A stretch of DNA of 38,602 nucleotides. It comes from Waddliaceae bacterium (lineage in GTDB: Bacteria > Chlamydiota > Chlamydiia > Chlamydiales > GCA-2709385). The stretch lies in the NCBI GenBank assembly GCA_002709385.1, contig PAQS01000012.1:1-38602 (forward strand). Reading direction: 5' to 3'. The notes below the pieces were generated by a model that ran no database searches, had not been told where the DNA came from, and was given only the letters and a program-made list of their open reading frames with translations. Numbering within the stretch: position 1 is the first letter of the stretch; each line of letters opens with the position of its first letter. The position numbers and the translations under genes are program-made. Below, in pieces: positions 16,352-24,908 of the stretch.

Positions 16352-17584
16352 TTACTTTTGTGGATTCTCCACCTGTCCAGAAAACAATAAACTACCGCTT
16401 ATACGATCTACAATAGCGAAAGCAAAAGGTCTATCTACATCGAAATTTTTAGGCGGTAGAGAAATCGAAGTAGCAAACATCGAAATTAATGTGGTAACAG
16501 CAGCAGCTTCAGCTCCTTTTTCATCCCATTTCAAAAAAGTATCCTGACAAACATCCCCAATCTTCACTGATTCATTAAAATCAGTACATATTTTAGAGAA
16601 GTCTGCTGTATTACTGAACGCTTCTTTCATTCCCATATTTTTCAAAATACTATTCAAAGAAAAATGATCTTTCAATTCTATTTTTGGGAGAGTTAAGTTT
16701 ACTTCTTCTAAGTAACGGACTTGCTGATTCATTTCACATATAGACTTTGGAGAAAATACATGAGTAATATCTTCCAAACTTAGACCTGAATGGGGTAAAG
16801 CTATCCAAAGAGCTAAGTTTCTATTTTTGTTCTCTTCTTCATCAAACTCAATTTCTAAAACATTCGCTTGATCATTACTTAAAAAACTATAATTTTTCTT
16901 TTGAAACATGGTAGGGACTTCAATCTTATCCCCATTAGAGAGTGTAAATTCACGATCTTGAGTATAATGCTCATTAAAAGGCTTCTTCCACTGAACTTTC
17001 GTATATACGGCATTCGCTAAAACCATTAGCGTCTTTTTATCAAAATCACTAGCATCAATAACTTTATCAATTCTTCCTTGAGTACTTTCTGAAGCCCATT
17101 TATTGATAGCTTTTGCAGCTACTTCTGGTGCTCCCATGAAATCCATTGTATCATCAGCTTCAGCAGAAAATTGTTCCGCAATGATTTTTTTGAATACTTC
17201 TTCTAATTCAAGATCTAAGCGAATAAATAATCCGTTATTGATTTGAAGTTTTTCATCTCTTAGATTTCCTGCAATTGTTTCAAATAAATGAGCTACTTTC
17301 TCAGCATCCCCTGGAAAATGTAGTACTTCTTTCATCTGACTTGCAGTATCTCTCATGGCACCTAAATAGGCCATTGCTAGAACTGTCGATACACTAAAAG
17401 GACAAAGAAAAAAATTTTGCCCTTTTCTTTCTTCTGAAATTTTTTGATGAAGATCAAAAGCAAACTGGTTATTACCATGAACAAATTGCTCATCAATAGA
17501 AAGTTGCTTTTCTAACTCAGCTTCATCGATTTGACTAACACTAGGTGGAATAAACGAACAGTTTTGAGGAAAAGATATATTCAT
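16352..17584 (-). CDS. Serpin-family protease inhibitor
   Basis: A 410-residue serpin, start chosen at ATG 17584 (GGAG six bases upstream). Family features: NAVYTKVQWKKPF in the shutter region, the strand FSGQV near the C-terminus, and the reactive-centre hinge EKGAEAAAVTT (from about residue 355). Small residues at P12-P10 of the hinge suggest a working inhibitor that can insert its loop. The scissile bond cannot be fixed because the loop (LISMFATSISLPP) is slightly long; P1 is Ala, Thr or Ile, pointing to an elastase- or chymotrypsin-like target. No signal peptide is seen, so it acts in the cytosol or leaves by a non-Sec route. Bacterial serpins are sporadic and often acquired; here it could target host proteases (inference). 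Confidence 0.95.
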   Translation of the reverse strand: MNISFPQNCSFIPPSVSQIDEAELEKQLSIDEQFVHGNNQFAFDLHQKISEERKGQNFFLCPFSVSTVLAMAYLGAMRDTASQMKEVLHFPGDAEKVAHLFETIAGNLRDEKLQINNGLFIRLDLELEEVFKKIIAEQFSAEADDTMDFMGAPEVAAKAINKWASESTQGRIDKVIDASDFDKKTLMVLANAVYTKVQWKKPFNEHYTQDREFTLSNGDKIEVPTMFQKKNYSFLSNDQANVLEIEFDEEENKNRNLALWIALPHSGLSLEDITHVFSPKSICEMNQQVRYLEEVNLTLPKIELKDHFSLNSILKNMGMKEAFSNTADFSKICTDFNESVKIGDVCQDTFLKWDEKGAEAAAVTTLISMFATSISLPPKNFDVDRPFAFAIVDRISGSLLFSGQVENPQK

Positions 17585-17647
17585 ATTTGGCTCCAAGTCG
17601 AGTTAAGAAGACCGAGACAATATAAAAATCTTTCTTCGGGGTCAAAT

Positions 17648-17687
17648 ATTCTTTTTCCCTAACTTCCGTTAGAGAAAAAGAATTTTT
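17648..17687 (+). terminator. Strong hairpin between PEP-CTERM gene and serpin
   Basis: ATTCTTTTTC (17648-17657) pairs with GAAAAAGAAT (17674-17683), extended inwards by CTAAC/GTTAG across a short loop. TTTTT overlaps the 3' side on the plus strand. It follows the stop of the minus-strand PEP-CTERM gene by 10 bases, so its likely job is to end that transcript, though the U-run is better placed for plus-strand reading. Confidence 0.5.
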
Positions 17688-17692
17688 AATTA

Positions 17693-18568
17693 CTAACTAT
17701 TAGAAATACTACAATGAGCTTTTTGAGGCTTTTGTTTTTTCCGAATACAAGCAACAAACAATAAAAAACTTACTAAAATAAGGTACGTTTCTGGTTCTGG
17801 AACGGCTGCTGATGTTGGTATGATTTGTAAAGCTATAAATAAATCATTAAAATCACCATCAAACTGTTGATCCAAACTATGTCGATCCTCCCACCCATAC
17901 AAAAGAATATCTGTACCTGCAGGAACTACTGCTAATGCGTGTTGCAATGCATCCGATGGAAAGTTTTGAGCTGGATCAGTCCACCACAGTTCTGCTTGTC
18001 CAGGCGCTGGCTCTTCAGCTCCGTCAGGAATCAAAAAGAAATTAATTTTTTCTCCTAAAGCAACAGGTCCCAACTCAACAAAATCTCCAGGAATTAAAGG
18101 CTGCCCCAACACAGAAGATGAACTAGCTGTACGCGTAAATAAGTTAGTAGAAGCATCAGGAAAGACAAGCTTAGGATCTCCAGGATTCAATGAAAAATCA
18201 TTTCCACGAGAATACCCTAATGAATTATGGCGAGTGTTTGTTCCACCTACATAATAAACGCGGGCAAGCCCTGCAACTGGAGCTGTAAAAGTTGCTGGGT
18301 CTACTTGATTAAATACAGGTACAGAAAAAGACCCCTGAATGCTAGTGTGATCGTCTACGTAATTCACAATATTAGTAAGTATATTATCACGAAAATTTAT
18401 CGAAGCGGCATCACTATCATTCTTCTGTACCAAATTTACAACATCTAAGCCCAAAGGACGAGAGGTAGCTTGTACTTCAGCATCTGCAGAATATAAATTT
18501 ATAGTCCCAAGCATACAAAACGCTATCATTCCTTTTACTACGGAATGATACATACGAATAAATACCAT
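17693..18568 (-). CDS. Secreted PEP-CTERM protein with DUF4114-like domain
   Basis: A 291-residue exported protein. Residues 1-28 are a signal peptide (basic start, VVKGMIAFCMLGTINLYSADA). Residues about 175-250 resemble the DUF4114 module: INFFLIPDG, VPAGTDILLYGWEDR, then FDGDFNDLFIALQI with the characteristic acidic DxDFND motif. The C-terminus is a PEP-CTERM signal: VPEPETY (256-262), a hydrophobic span, and the basic cluster RKKQK, with a tail of about 15 residues. Proteins of this class are cleaved by an exosortase and sorted to the envelope or exopolysaccharide; no exosortase gene is in this window. GGGAG seven bases before the ATG fixes the start. The class is unusual in chlamydiae. 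Confidence 0.85.
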   Translation of the reverse strand: MVFIRMYHSVVKGMIAFCMLGTINLYSADAEVQATSRPLGLDVVNLVQKNDSDAASINFRDNILTNIVNYVDDHTSIQGSFSVPVFNQVDPATFTAPVAGLARVYYVGGTNTRHNSLGYSRGNDFSLNPGDPKLVFPDASTNLFTRTASSSSVLGQPLIPGDFVELGPVALGEKINFFLIPDGAEEPAPGQAELWWTDPAQNFPSDALQHALAVVPAGTDILLYGWEDRHSLDQQFDGDFNDLFIALQIIPTSAAVPEPETYLILVSFLLFVACIRKKQKPQKAHCSISNS

Positions 18569-18787
18569 AGTGCGTCTCCCTATCTCTAATCCAAATTCCT
18601 ATGCTTCCTTCAGTGTCTTATTAAAAAGTACAATCACTGAAGAAAAAGTAAATTAAAAACTTTAAACATAACAAACATTACAACTAAATCTATTTTAAAT
18701 TCAATTAAATAAAATAAATGCACACTTAATTTTACGTTTTATCTCTTTTAATATGATTTGTTTAATAAACTCTCTTCAATCAAGAGG

Positions 18788-18816
18788 TTTACAAAGTATT
18801 GAGAGGCCTTGATAAT
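18788..18816 (+). promoter_or_regulatory. Candidate promoter of rnc-radA-hemC-hemD
   Basis: TTTACA (18788-18793) and GATAAT (18811-18816) are 17 bases apart and lie about 31 bases before the rnc ATG. This is one of the better sigma-70-type matches in the window. Confidence 0.5.
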
Positions 18817-18846
18817 GGTCTTTTGGGTATTGTAAAGGTTTTATAA

Positions 18847-19572
18847 ATGAGTTGGTGGACAGCATACATCGAGGAATTTGACGAATTAGAACATCGGATT
18901 TCCTATACGTTTTCAGATAAAAATTTATTAGCACGGGCGCTTGTACATCGTTCTTTTGCGAATGAACATCAGGATAGTGTTCCTGGACATAATGAACGTT
19001 TAGAGTTTCTGGGTGATTCTGTATTAGGGCTCATTATTTCAGAGTATTTATATCAATCATTTCCAGAGCGACCAGAAGGTGACCTTTCAACATTGCGCTC
19101 ACGTTTAGTGGAAGCGTCTGCTTGTTTATCTTATTTACGTTCTCTTAATATAGAACATTTTATTCTTCTTGGTCGTGGAGAAAAGATGAATGTATCGAGA
19201 GGTAGAACTTCAATTTTAGCAAACTTATTTGAATCGGTTATTGGTGCCATTTATTTAGATGGTGGAATGGAAGCAGCTCGTTCGTTTTTGTTTGATCATT
19301 TTCAAGAGCAAATGACTGAGCTTCTTTCTACGCCTGTTGAAAATTGGAAAGCAAAACTTCAAGAATACTCACAGAAACATTACCAAGAAGCTCCCCATTA
19401 CTCTGTCATTTCAGAAGAAGGCCCTGATCACAGTAAACGATTTCGTGTGATCGTTTCTTTAAAAGATATGGAGATGGGAGAAGGAACCGGTTCTTCTAAG
19501 AAAACTGCCCAACAAGAAGCTGCTCGATCGGCTTTAGAACGGTTAGAAAGAGGAGAAAATACTCATGGCTAA
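18847..19572 (+). CDS. rnc: Ribonuclease III
   Basis: This endonuclease cuts double-stranded RNA in rRNA precursors and regulatory RNAs. It has 241 residues. The catalytic signature NERLEFLGDSVL is at about 49-60, with the second acidic cluster in NLFESVIGAIYLDGG. A double-stranded RNA-binding domain occupies about 160-235, ending in GSSKKTAQQEAARSALERL. It is the first gene of a plus-strand operon; its end overlaps radA by eight bases. The rnc-radA-hemC order matches what I know of chlamydial genomes. Confidence 0.96.
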   Translation: MSWWTAYIEEFDELEHRISYTFSDKNLLARALVHRSFANEHQDSVPGHNERLEFLGDSVLGLIISEYLYQSFPERPEGDLSTLRSRLVEASACLSYLRSLNIEHFILLGRGEKMNVSRGRTSILANLFESVIGAIYLDGGMEAARSFLFDHFQEQMTELLSTPVENWKAKLQEYSQKHYQEAPHYSVISEEGPDHSKRFRVIVSLKDMEMGEGTGSSKKTAQQEAARSALERLERGENTHG

Positions 19573-20935
19573 AGTGCAAAGTGTGTGGTGCTGTGTTGAA
19601 TGTGGACAGCAACAAAGAAAATGGTCAGGACAATGTCCTCAATGTAAGCAGTGGGACACATTGCATGAAGAAGCCCCCTTACCCCAAAAAGACAGCCGTT
19701 TTGAAAGTAAAACCAAACAAGTAAGCAAGCCAATTCCTATTAATGACATTCAAATTGGAGAAACTCCTCGAGTAAAAACTCATATTGCTGAGTTTGACCG
19801 TGTCATGGGCGGTGGGGTTGTTCCAGGATCATTCAGTTTAGTAGGTGGAGATCCAGGGATAGGTAAATCGACTTTAATGTTACAAGTAGCTTCTAATCTA
19901 GCTTCTCAAGGCCTGGTCGTTCTCTACATTAGTGGAGAAGAATCTGTAGAGCAAACTTCTCTTCGAGCTAAACGTTTGGGAGTAGAATCCAACAATCTTC
20001 TTTTAGTTAACGAAACAGATTTTTCTACTATTCGCTCGCATATTCACAACGTGAATGCTGATGTTGTTGTTATCGACTCTATACAAGTTGTGTACAAAGC
20101 TGAAATCAGCTCTGCCCCCGGTTCAGTATCTCAAGTGAGAGAAACAGCAGCAGAATTTATGCATCTTGCTAAAGGGCACAAAATTAGTATTTTTCTTATT
20201 GGTCACGTGACCAAAAGTGGTGAGCTAGCAGGGCCTCGCGTACTAGAGCATCTTGTCGATACTGTGTTATACTTTGAAGGCGATAAACATCATAATTACC
20301 GTATGACACGTGTGATTAAAAATCGTTTTGGTACTACAGATGAGATTGCCGTTTTCCAAATGAGCGAGAAAGGCTTACAGCAGGTCCCCAACCCTTCTGA
20401 AATTTTCCTCGAGGAACGTATGCGAGGGGTTGTAGGATCTGTCATTGTTCCCACAATAGAAGGCTCACGTCCTTTTTTAGTGGAAGTTCAATCACTGGTT
20501 AGCGATACCGTTTTCCCTACTCCTTCTCGTCGTTCAACAGGGCTTGATCAAAACCGCTTAGCCTTACTTTTGGCTGTTCTTGAAAAACGCATTGGTTATC
20601 AGCTACACACTTGTGATGTTTTTGTAAGTGTTGCGGGTGGAATTAAGATCATTGAGCCAGCTGCTGACTTGGCTGTTGCTCTTTCCATTGCCTCTTCTCT
20701 TTGTAACCGTACAGTAGATCCTGATACAATTGTTTTAGGAGAAGTAGGGCTTGGTGGAGAAGTTCGTAGTGTACCTAGAATTGAAATTCGTGTTAAAGAA
20801 GCTATTCAAATGGGATTCAAAAGAGCTTGGATTCCTAAACGCAACCTAAAGGGTTTAAGCAACGATTGGAGCCATCAAATTGAACTCCATGGAGCCGATT
20901 TTGTAGAGGAGGTTATCCATGCTCTCTTGCAGTAA
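19565..20935 (+). CDS. radA: DNA repair protein RadA
   Basis: RadA (Sms) is a RecA-like ATPase that helps process recombination intermediates. The 456-residue chain has the zinc finger C10-x2-C13...C24-x2-C27 at the N-terminus, Walker A GGDPGIGKST at about 94-103, the KNRFG motif (KNRFGTTDEIAVF), and a Lon-like C-terminal domain. Length and motif order are normal. It overlaps both rnc and hemC, so it is expressed with them. Nothing unusual is seen in the chain. Confidence 0.96.
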   Translation: MAKVQSVWCCVECGQQQRKWSGQCPQCKQWDTLHEEAPLPQKDSRFESKTKQVSKPIPINDIQIGETPRVKTHIAEFDRVMGGGVVPGSFSLVGGDPGIGKSTLMLQVASNLASQGLVVLYISGEESVEQTSLRAKRLGVESNNLLLVNETDFSTIRSHIHNVNADVVVIDSIQVVYKAEISSAPGSVSQVRETAAEFMHLAKGHKISIFLIGHVTKSGELAGPRVLEHLVDTVLYFEGDKHHNYRMTRVIKNRFGTTDEIAVFQMSEKGLQQVPNPSEIFLEERMRGVVGSVIVPTIEGSRPFLVEVQSLVSDTVFPTPSRRSTGLDQNRLALLLAVLEKRIGYQLHTCDVFVSVAGGIKIIEPAADLAVALSIASSLCNRTVDPDTIVLGEVGLGGEVRSVPRIEIRVKEAIQMGFKRAWIPKRNLKGLSNDWSHQIELHGADFVEEVIHALLQ

Positions 20936-21596
20936 AACAAAGTCCTTACTTTTACAAAGTGGAGCTAGGCAATCTCCACTCTCTCGTAAGCAAGCTGACG
21001 AACTTGCTTATGAGCTTGCTCAATTTCATCCTGAGGTAGAGTTTAAGCATCATTTTATTGAAACAATAGGTGATCGGGATCAAAAGACTTCTCTTCGATC
21101 TTTAGAGAAAACCGATTTTTTTACTAAAGAACTGGATGAACTTTTATTGAATGGAGAGGTTCGCGTTACGATTCACTCAGCAAAAGATCTCCCAGAGCCA
21201 CTTCCAAAAGGCCTAGAAATTGCAGCGATTACGAAAGGTGTAGACCCTTCAGATTCTCTGGTACTTAGAAAAGGAGAAAATCTTCGCTCACTTCGTCTAG
21301 GTGCAGTAATCGCTACATCTTCTATACGTCGAGAAGAAGCTGTTCGTGAGTTACGTGCAGACCTTAATTTTTCCGATGTACGAGGAAATATAGGCCAGCG
21401 ATTAGACCTTTTAGAGAATGGTACTGTAGATGGGGTGGTGATTGCAGAAGCCGCGTTGATCCGTTTAGGTTTAACTCACTTAAACCGTTTCACATTGCCT
21501 GGCGAAACTGTTCCTTTACAAGGACAACTTGCTGTTTTGATGCGTGAAAATGATGAAGAAATCAGGGAATTATTTCGATGTCTGGACGTCCGCTAA
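20919..21596 (+). CDS. hemC: Short porphobilinogen deaminase, lacks cofactor domain
   Basis: This protein matches domains 1 and 2 of hydroxymethylbilane synthase, which joins four porphobilinogens on a dipyrromethane cofactor. LQSGARQSPLSRKQA holds the N-terminal arginine, TIHSAKDLPEPLP has the catalytic aspartate D90, and VRGNIGQRLDLLENG is the family motif. The chain stops at 225 residues, after GQLAVLMREND, whereas the usual enzyme is about 310. The missing third domain carries the cysteine that anchors the cofactor. A strong GAGGAGG site precedes the ATG; no frameshift is evident because hemD begins within its last codons. I recall that chlamydial HemC proteins are also short. How the cofactor is held, if at all, is open. 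Confidence 0.88.
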   Translation: MLSCSKTKSLLLQSGARQSPLSRKQADELAYELAQFHPEVEFKHHFIETIGDRDQKTSLRSLEKTDFFTKELDELLLNGEVRVTIHSAKDLPEPLPKGLEIAAITKGVDPSDSLVLRKGENLRSLRLGAVIATSSIRREEAVRELRADLNFSDVRGNIGQRLDLLENGTVDGVVIAEAALIRLGLTHLNRFTLPGETVPLQGQLAVLMRENDEEIRELFRCLDVR

Positions 21597-22237
21597 ACGT
21601 TCTTTATCTTGGTCTACGCTGCCCTGAAAACAATGAAACATATACCTATCATCACTACCCTGTGATTCGCACAGTAGTACGAGATTTTAATAATCCCGAT
21701 ATTGTGCGTTTCCTTACTTCTTTAAAAACATCCACTCATCTTATTTTCACAAGCCCTACAGCTGTTGAAATTTTATTCTCTTTACTTCCATCAATTCCCC
21801 AAACAACGAAAATTTTAGCTGTAGGTAAAAAAACGGCTCAAATGCTTGAAAAATTTGAGCAAAAAGTTACTGCAATTGCGAGTACTGAAACCGCCGAGGG
21901 TTTAGTAGATTTATTAGATCAAATGATCGACAAGAATTCTACTGTCTTTTGGCCTCATGCATCTGGCGCCCGTACTATTATTACGAACTATTTAATTCAA
22001 CGTGAGGTTCAATATTGTAACTGCATTTTATATGATACTTTATCATATATAGTCGATCCTAAGCCTATTCCAGAAGATTTTGATCAAATATTTTTTACAA
22101 GCCCTTCTACTGTGGATGCTTATCTAGAAATTTTTGATCAACTTCCCCCTATAGAACAAGCGCGAGTGATTGGTCCTATTACAGAATCTCGGCTTATACA
22201 ACGACAAAAAGAAAATACGCCTTCTTCATCTATTTGA
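21578..22237 (+). CDS. hemD: Uroporphyrinogen-III synthase family protein
   Basis: This enzyme closes hydroxymethylbilane with inversion of ring D, giving uroporphyrinogen III. The 219-residue chain shows the weakly conserved HemD pattern: THLIFTSPTAVEILF, TKILAVGKKTAQMLE, VFWPHASGARTI, and DQIFFTSPSTVDAYLEIF with the conserved serine/threonine loop. HemD proteins diverge strongly, so the call leans on these motifs and on the position directly after hemC, which it overlaps by 19 bases. It supplies the substrate for HemE, encoded at 35082-36113. Confidence 0.85.
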   Translation: MSGRPLNVLYLGLRCPENNETYTYHHYPVIRTVVRDFNNPDIVRFLTSLKTSTHLIFTSPTAVEILFSLLPSIPQTTKILAVGKKTAQMLEKFEQKVTAIASTETAEGLVDLLDQMIDKNSTVFWPHASGARTIITNYLIQREVQYCNCILYDTLSYIVDPKPIPEDFDQIFFTSPSTVDAYLEIFDQLPPIEQARVIGPITESRLIQRQKENTPSSSI

Positions 22238-22357
22238 TTACTTAATACATAGAATATTGGGTAGAGAGCAAACAGAACAATAGGTATATTATGTTTATCA
22301 GCGCTTTTTTATGCCTCATCAATATCTCAATAAATACTCCTAAATTTTAGGTTTTAT

Positions 22358-23263
22358 ATGAAATTTGCCGTTCTATCTAGAAATCCTAAATTATATTCCA
22401 CTCGACGCCTGGTTGAAGCAGCTCATAATTTAGGCCACGAAATGGAAGTAATCGATTTTCTAGAATGCTATATTAATATTACTTCTAACAAGCCAGCTAT
22501 TCATTATAGAGGAGAAATTCTTCCTCATTTTGATGCAATTATTCCTCGAATTGGAGCGAGTAGAACTTTCTATGGATCTGCTATGGTACGCCAATTTGAG
22601 CTAACAGGTGTTTATTCGATTAATCCAAGTATCGCAATCACTCGCTCTCGGGATAAACTTCGTTCTCTACAGCTTCTTGCGCGTAAAGGTTTAGGGATGC
22701 CTAAAACTGGTTTTGCCAGTCGTGGAGAAGACATTGATGATGTCATTCGTATGGTTGGTGGGGCACCTTTAGTCATTAAACTATTAGAAGGTACTCAAGG
22801 TGTTGGTGTAGTTTTAGCTGAAACAAAAAAAGCTGCTGAAAGTGTTATTCAAGCTTTTATTGGTTTAAATGCTAACATTATTGTTCAAGAGTACATAAAA
22901 GAATCTAATGGTTCTGATATTCGTTGCCTTGTTGTGGGAGAAAAGGTTGTAGCTGCGATGAAGCGTACTGCAGGCCCTGGAGAGTTTCGCTCTAACCTTC
23001 ACCGAGGTGGCACGGCGCAGTTAGTCAAGCCAAGCAAAGAAGAAAAAGCTGCTGCTGTTTTAGCTGCCAAAACAATGGGCTTAAGCTTAGCTGGTGTCGA
23101 TATGCTCCGTTCTGAACGTGGTCCATTGATTCTAGAAGTAAATTCCTCTCCTGGTCTGGAAGGTATTGAAAAAGCAACAGGCTTAGATGTTGCTGGAATG
23201 ATTATCAAATACATGAAAAAGTCTGCTAAGCCAATAGGACCAAAGAGTCGTTACAACGGATAA
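22358..23263 (+). CDS. rimK: RimK, ribosomal protein S6 glutamate ligase
   Basis: RimK adds glutamates to the C-terminus of ribosomal protein S6 using ATP. At 301 residues it closely follows the E. coli protein over its whole length: [52 protein letters not shown], the ATP-grasp segments [19 protein letters not shown] and [20 protein letters not shown], and FRSNLHRGG...[27 protein letters not shown]. The gene starts a three-gene unit with an aspartoacylase relative and a RimB-like protease. AGG lies seven bases before the ATG inside a short palindrome (CCTAAATTTTAGG). Confidence 0.94.
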   Translation: MKFAVLSRNPKLYSTRRLVEAAHNLGHEMEVIDFLECYINITSNKPAIHYRGEILPHFDAIIPRIGASRTFYGSAMVRQFELTGVYSINPSIAITRSRDKLRSLQLLARKGLGMPKTGFASRGEDIDDVIRMVGGAPLVIKLLEGTQGVGVVLAETKKAAESVIQAFIGLNANIIVQEYIKESNGSDIRCLVVGEKVVAAMKRTAGPGEFRSNLHRGGTAQLVKPSKEEKAAAVLAAKTMGLSLAGVDMLRSERGPLILEVNSSPGLEGIEKATGLDVAGMIIKYMKKSAKPIGPKSRYNG

Positions 23264-23269
23264 AACTAC

Positions 23270-24325
23270 ATGGTAGATAAACAAATTTTAGAAATTGGCT
23301 CCGAAAGGATTTCGCGCGGCCAGAAGCGTACAATCGTTATTAAACTACCAAACCTCTACGACTGTACTCCTGTAAACATGCCAGTGCACGTTATACGAGG
23401 TAAAAAGGAAGGCCCTGTTCTTTTAGTTACAGGAGTTATTCACGGAGATGAACTCAATGGCATGGAAATTATTCGCAAACTGTTGAGCAGACCCTTAAGT
23501 AACCTTTCAGGAACGATCATCGCTGTACCTGTAGTGAATGTTTATGGCTATCTCTTCCAAAGCCGATACCTCGTAGATAGAAGAGATTTAAATAGAAGCT
23601 TCCCTGGTTCAGAAAAGGGTTCATTAGCTTCTCGACTAGCGCATATTGTAGATACACAACTTTTAGCTCAGGCTGACTATTTAATCGATTTGCATTCTGG
23701 TTCTCAACATAGATCCAACCTTCCTCAAATTCGAGTCAATGGTGATACACAGGAAGAACGAGACCTTGCAATGATTTTTAATGCTCCTGTTGTTTTACAA
23801 GCAAAAGAACGAGATAATAGTCTACGAAGCATGGCCTTTTCTAGAAAAATTCCTTGTTTACTTTACGAAGCAGGCGAAGCTTTAAGAATTGATGCTCCTT
23901 CAATTCGTGTAGGGCTACGAGGAATTTTGAATGTTATGGAAGCTCTCAAAATGCTTAGTCCTAAAAAACCTCGAGATCTTCTAGAAAAATCAAGATCTTC
24001 ATTTACTTGTTCTAGCTACTGGATTCGCGCTTCACGAAGCGGTGTCTTTCGCCCTAAAAAAGCTTTAGGTCAACGTGTGCGGAGAAAAGAATCACTTTTT
24101 GATATTGGTAGCCCCTTTAGCTCTGATTCAGATACAATCAAAGCTCCTATGGAAGGAATTATCATCGGAATCAACAAGCACCCTTTAGTTCATGAAGGAG
24201 CTGCGCTATTCAACGTTGCTTGTTTCGAAGAACTAAAAGATGTGGAAGAAGAAATTCGAAGTTACCAAGAAGGGCATCAAGGCTCCGAGTACATCGAATT
24301 GAAAGCAAACTTGGAGATTTACTAG
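23270..24325 (+). CDS. Succinylglutamate desuccinylase/aspartoacylase family protein
   Basis: A 351-residue zinc carboxypeptidase-fold enzyme. The metal ligands are visible: H58 and E61 in VIHGDELNG and H142 in YLIDLHSGS; RRDLNRSFPGS supplies the substrate-binding arginine segment. The C-terminal part (about 270-325) is a beta-rich domain with APMEGIIIGINKHPLVHEGA, like a biotinyl/lipoyl-type swivel, common in this family. In many bacteria this gene neighbours rimK; the true substrate is unknown, perhaps a glutamate-modified peptide. It begins six bases after rimK. It is not the AstE of arginine catabolism, since no ast genes are here. Confidence 0.88.
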   Translation: MVDKQILEIGSERISRGQKRTIVIKLPNLYDCTPVNMPVHVIRGKKEGPVLLVTGVIHGDELNGMEIIRKLLSRPLSNLSGTIIAVPVVNVYGYLFQSRYLVDRRDLNRSFPGSEKGSLASRLAHIVDTQLLAQADYLIDLHSGSQHRSNLPQIRVNGDTQEERDLAMIFNAPVVLQAKERDNSLRSMAFSRKIPCLLYEAGEALRIDAPSIRVGLRGILNVMEALKMLSPKKPRDLLEKSRSSFTCSSYWIRASRSGVFRPKKALGQRVRRKESLFDIGSPFSSDSDTIKAPMEGIIIGINKHPLVHEGAALFNVACFEELKDVEEEIRSYQEGHQGSEYIELKANLEIY

Positions 24326-24330
24326 AAGTC

Positions 24331-24810
24331 ATGCGAAAACCAAAAACACTATCCCTCATTGGGTGGAGAGAGTGGTGCGTTTGTTCACAACTTGACATCC
24401 CTGCTATTAAAGCCAAGATTGATACAGGAGCTAAAACCTCTTCTCTACATGCTGCTAATATTGTCCCCTTCAAAAAAGGGGACAATAAATATGTCCGTTT
24501 TCTTGTACATCCTTTGCAAGGACACGCAGAAGTAGAATTAGAATGTGAAGCTCTAGTAATCGACTATAGAGGAGTTATGAGCTCTAACGGACACATAGAA
24601 AACCGCTATGTAATTAGAGTAGAAATGCAACTCGGTACATTAAAATGGCCTATCGATCTTACACTTTCTAACCGAGACCCCTTAAAATTTCGAATGTTAC
24701 TAGGAAGAGACGCCTTAAGTGGGCACTTTATGATCGACCCCTATCGTTCGTATTTACAAGGGAAATTCTCACAGACAGAAGTGCGCCAGTTTTATCAAGA
24801 AATGTATTGA
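24331..24810 (+). CDS. RimB-like ATP-dependent zinc protease family protein
   Basis: A 159-residue protein of the family often named ATP-dependent zinc protease, with a retropepsin-like fold. The signature IKAKIDTGAKTSSLHA (D31, K35, H40) is near the N-terminus, and FRMLLGRDALSGHFMIDP near the C-terminus is the second conserved block. In Pseudomonas the homolog RimB is encoded with RimK and acts on the same modified ribosomal protein. I take ATG 24331 as the start because earlier in-frame codons run through the end of the preceding gene. The ribosome site is weak, so coupling to the upstream gene five bases away is likely. Confidence 0.85.
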   Translation: MRKPKTLSLIGWREWCVCSQLDIPAIKAKIDTGAKTSSLHAANIVPFKKGDNKYVRFLVHPLQGHAEVELECEALVIDYRGVMSSNGHIENRYVIRVEMQLGTLKWPIDLTLSNRDPLKFRMLLGRDALSGHFMIDPYRSYLQGKFSQTEVRQFYQEMY

Positions 24811-24854
24811 ATACATAAACAAGACTCCACCCCTACTAGATAAAATAAAAGTAC

Positions 24855-24883
24855 TTGAAAACCTACCTTTTAATAGGTAGACT
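24855..24883 (+). promoter_or_regulatory. Candidate promoter of the tetR gene
   Basis: TTGAAA (24855-24860) and TAGACT (24878-24883) have exact 17-base spacing and lie about 26 bases before the ATG. The operator palindrome fills the spacer and touches the -10, so a bound regulator would block polymerase. Confidence 0.55.
24863..24880. promoter_or_regulatory. TetR-type operator upstream of tetR
   Basis: CTACCTTTTAATAGGTAG is an inverted repeat CTACCT-N6-AGGTAG between the -35 and -10 elements of the tetR promoter. The same sequence with one base changed recurs before the GST-like gene, which strongly suggests autoregulation. Confidence 0.7.
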
Positions 24884-24908
24884 TCTTAAATCAACAACGA
24901 GTAGGTGC

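Noticed and set aside
24220-24330. Upstream extension of the RimB-like gene
   Set aside because: The extra 37 residues overlap the end of the preceding gene and have arginine-rich, non-conserved composition.
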